Positions 22,691 through 24,429 of a DNA stretch of 24,429 bases are shown piece after piece. A program made the translations under genes and the position numbers. The stretch covers positions 1-24,429 of the forward strand of contig JAEZKF010000033.1 in assembly GCA_023415575.1 (NCBI GenBank), written 5' to 3'. A model generated the notes under the pieces. The model was not told where the DNA came from. It worked only from the letters and a program-made list of their open reading frames with translations, and made no database searches. The stretch comes from Bacillota bacterium (lineage in GTDB: Bacteria > Bacillota > Clostridia > Oscillospirales > Ruminococcaceae). Each line of letters starts with the position of its first letter. The stretch's first letter is position 1.

Positions 22691-23692
22691 ATGTTTGCAT
22701 ACAAAGGCCACAGGTATGAGTGCTTCCTTTCGGATGAGGGCGCAAACGCTCAAAACCCATCACAGACGGGAGCCATAGAGTATACTAATCTCTCTGCATC
22801 CGAAAACTATGCCAATATACAAGTCTTATCTTGCTCGCGAGAGATAGTGACCTACAAGGTCTCCGCGATACTCGTAAAAGGGTATATAACCGTGAAAAGC
22901 GGGCAAAACACAAGAACCCTTGCCTTTAGCACCATCCGGTGTATGCGGCATATGTTTTTGTCTGAGAATTTTACCTTTATTACAACGGGCTTTTGCTGCA
23001 AGGCATATCCTGTTTTTCGGTGCAAGGGGAGAAGAAGGTATGTGGCATTCTTAAGAATTCACATCCATATTGAAACTGCCGTGTGCGAAGGGCAGAGGAC
23101 ACCCGCCCAATGTGTGAAGCTTTCAAGCGTCATCGCCATGTACTGCGGATTTTCTCACCTCAAGGCAAAGGTAAGCCAATACAATGCCCTGTCCGACGGC
23201 ATCAGCAAGGTATATACGAATGCAGATGAACTGACCGAGTATGGAAACGAAGGCATTCTGCCGCCGGATGAGGTGTCAGCCTCCAGCTTATTTGTCAACG
23301 GCGTTTTGCAGCCCAAAGTGAATTATGAAGTGGAAGAGGGGTTCTTAAGGCTGCTGTCCGAAGACCCGCCCGCGAGCAAGGCACCGGTTACGCTTTCCTT
23401 TATGAAGCTTGCCGATTGCAAAAACCGCAAGCTGGATGCTATACAGCAATACTATGTAGCCGTTGCCGATGGTGTAAAAACAACATACACTGACGCCGAT
23501 GCCCTTACGGAGTACGGCCAAAACGGCATCCCCGACCCGAGGGAGGTTACCTACTGCAATCTCTACATTAACGCTGTTTTACAGCCAAAGGCAACCTATA
23601 CATTAAAAAGGGGGATACTCAAGCTGTCAGAGCCCCCGCCGCAGGGAAAGTACATGGTTTTAGAATCAGTCACAATCTACGCAAACCAATAG
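22691..23692 (+). CDS. Cys-rich protein with two tandem DUF4183-like repeats, possible spore-coat protein
   Basis: A 333-aa protein. Residues 1-160 hold nine cysteines (11, 48, 84, 102, 103, 111, 132, 141, 152) and alternating strands that loosely recall SPOCS-type spore domains; I cannot confirm that. Residues about 163-238 and 253-328 are a clear tandem repeat: LTEYGNEGILPPDEV and LTEYGQNGIPDPREV, then FVNGVLQPKVNY and YINAVLQPKATY, each closed by a beta-strand. This repeat resembles DUF4183. The start at 22691 follows AAAGGGAG (22677-22684) at 6 bp; the frame is open back to 22583, but that part overlaps the upstream hairpin. No signal peptide is seen. With the preceding gene it forms a likely structural pair, cross-linked perhaps through its cysteines. 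Confidence 0.72.
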   Translation: MFAYKGHRYECFLSDEGANAQNPSQTGAIEYTNLSASENYANIQVLSCSREIVTYKVSAILVKGYITVKSGQNTRTLAFSTIRCMRHMFLSENFTFITTGFCCKAYPVFRCKGRRRYVAFLRIHIHIETAVCEGQRTPAQCVKLSSVIAMYCGFSHLKAKVSQYNALSDGISKVYTNADELTEYGNEGILPPDEVSASSLFVNGVLQPKVNYEVEEGFLRLLSEDPPASKAPVTLSFMKLADCKNRKLDAIQQYYVAVADGVKTTYTDADALTEYGQNGIPDPREVTYCNLYINAVLQPKATYTLKRGILKLSEPPPQGKYMVLESVTIYANQ

Positions 23693-23703
23693 TTAGCTAA
23701 CAT

Positions 23704-23734
23704 AAAAAGACCCCGGGAAATACTTCCCGGGGTC
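23704..23734 (-). terminator. Terminator of the ssb-rpsR operon
   Basis: On the minus strand, an 11-bp perfect stem (GACCCCGGGAA with TTCCCGGGGTC) is followed by TTTTTATG, 17 bp after the rpsR stop. It also sits just behind the rightward DUF4183 gene but has no T-tract that way. Confidence 0.9.
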
Positions 23735-23750
23735 GATTGCGTTATATTGA

Positions 23751-24020
23751 TTAGTCGCTTACATAAGGCAGAAGTGCGATATGACGAGCACGCTTTACAG
23801 CTACAGTCAGCTGACGCTGATGACGAGCGCAGGTGCCGGTCACTCTGCGGGGAACGATCTTAGCTCTCTCGGAAAGATACTTTCTGAGTCTGGCTACATC
23901 TTTATAATCAATCTCGCTTACCTTATCCACACAGAATGCACAAACCTTACGGCGTCCCTTTCTGGGAGCACGGGGAGCGGGTCTTTCAGCCCTCTCGGTC
24001 TTCTCGGTCTTGTTATCCAT
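23751..24020 (-). CDS. rpsR: 30S ribosomal protein S18, zinc-binding form
   Basis: An 89-aa protein of the small ribosomal subunit platform. The core KDVARLRKYLSERAKIVPRR and the ending ARHIALLPYV are standard S18. Cys27 and Cys30 (CAFC) and CARH with Cys64 and His67 make a zinc site, the 'C+' form that some bacteria keep and others have lost. The N-terminal 25 residues are a charged Pro/Arg/Glu extension. The start at 24020 follows AAGGAGG at about 9 bp; seven extra codons to 24041 would cross that site. It is downstream of ssb in the usual rpsF-ssb-rpsR order. Confidence 0.97.
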   Translation of the reverse strand: MDNKTEKTERAERPAPRAPRKGRRKVCAFCVDKVSEIDYKDVARLRKYLSERAKIVPRRVTGTCARHQRQLTVAVKRARHIALLPYVSD

Positions 24021-24099
24021 GGTGCCTGACCTCCTTATCATATCAAAATAGGTGCGTGTACTGCATTACAAAAACAGTGCAGCGCTTGTAAATGCATAG

Positions 24100-24429
24100 T
24101 TAGAACGGTAGATCGTCGTCTCCGGCAATGATGGAGAAATCCTCAGTGCCCGCATTTTCAAAGGCAACTGGCATTGGAGGCGGTTCAATGCCACCCATGC
24201 CGGAATTACCGGAGGATGCGCCCTTGCTCTCGCAAAAGCTGATGTTATCGGCAACAATCTCAAACGCCTTACGCTTAACACCCTGACTATCGGTGTAGCT
24301 GCGGGTCTGAATCTGTCCGTCTACCGCCATCATATTGCCTTTTTTAAAGTATTTGCATACAAACTCGGCAGACTGCCTCCAAGCAACGATATCAATAAAA
24401 TCAGCCTGCTTCTCGGCGCCGGGTTTTGT
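24100..24429 (-). CDS. ssb: Single-stranded DNA-binding protein, 3' part (5' end outside window)
   Basis: The last 109 residues of SSB are visible; the gene runs off the right edge. The OB-fold core is clear: KQADFIDIVAWRQSAEFV, CKYFKKGNMMAVDGQIQTRS, and the strand FEIVADNISFCES. A short Gly/Ser/Pro-rich tail leads to the acidic tip DDDLPF, which recruits repair and replication partners. It coats single-stranded DNA during replication and repair. An internal ATG at 24333 is not the start, because the fold continues upstream of it. rpsF should lie just beyond the window. Confidence 0.97.
   Translation of the reverse strand, partial: TKPGAEKQADFIDIVAWRQSAEFVCKYFKKGNMMAVDGQIQTRSYTDSQGVKRKAFEIVADNISFCESKGASSGNSGMGGIEPPPMPVAFENAGTEDFSIIAGDDDLPF

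Noticed and set aside
23781..24029. Rightward open frame over rpsR
   Set aside because: It is a shadow of the S18 gene, with no ribosome site and no recognisable protein features.

Overview
The window reads as ordinary chromosome of a low-to-mid GC Gram-positive anaerobe of the Clostridia (an Oscillospiraceae/Ruminococcaceae-like organism is my best guess, by inference only). Support comes from strong AGGAGG-type ribosome binding sites, the ssb-rpsR ribosomal operon, secG followed by rnr, a lipoprotein GH10 xylanase, BmrCD/LmrCD-type half-transporters, and two genes that look like spore-surface proteins. Gene density is high, nearly every transcription unit ends in a clear intrinsic terminator, and many have a readable sigma-A promoter. 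I see no insertion sequence, integrase, phage module or CRISPR array.

Layout. 1-2105: tRNA-Asn with its terminator, then a leftward gene for a secreted, lipid-anchored GH10 xylanase with a C-terminal CBM9-like domain. 2193-3401: a lone DegT/ArnB-type sugar aminotransferase. 3579-6052: two rightward AraC regulators carrying GyrI-like effector domains; the second has two such domains in tandem. 6201-9702: a leftward two-gene operon for a heterodimeric ABC exporter, with one degenerate and one canonical ATP site, facing the AraC genes. 10101-11841: an envelope-stress-like pair, a Gly/Arg/Ser-rich membrane protein with a TPM-like domain followed by PspA/IM30. 12031-12107: tRNA-Arg(CCG), leftward, with an 11-bp inverted repeat filling its leader.

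12190-15700: a leftward TetR-ATPase-permease operon with start/stop overlaps, a MacB/FtsX-type self-regulated ABC system. 15952-18567: secG and rnr (RNase R), separated by a terminator and an unusual block of perfect palindromes. 18860-20930: a zinc-ribbon/TM2 protein, a GNAT acetyltransferase and a membrane-anchored polysaccharide deacetylase. 20994-21905: a third AraC-GyrI regulator, leftward. 22169-23692: two DUF4183-like proteins, the second with a Cys-rich N-terminal half and a tandem C-terminal repeat. 23751-24429: rpsR and the 3' part of ssb, leftward, with ssb cut by the window edge.

Themes: drug/ligand sensing and efflux (three AraC-GyrI regulators, one TetR, two ABC systems), cell-envelope upkeep (TPM-PspA, SecG, deacetylase) and RNA/translation housekeeping (two tRNAs, RNase R, S18, SSB). 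I do not see a clearly new multi-gene system. The least explained items are the palindrome block before rnr, the RG-rich TPM-PspA pair, the double-sensor AraC protein and the Cys-rich DUF4183 pair.
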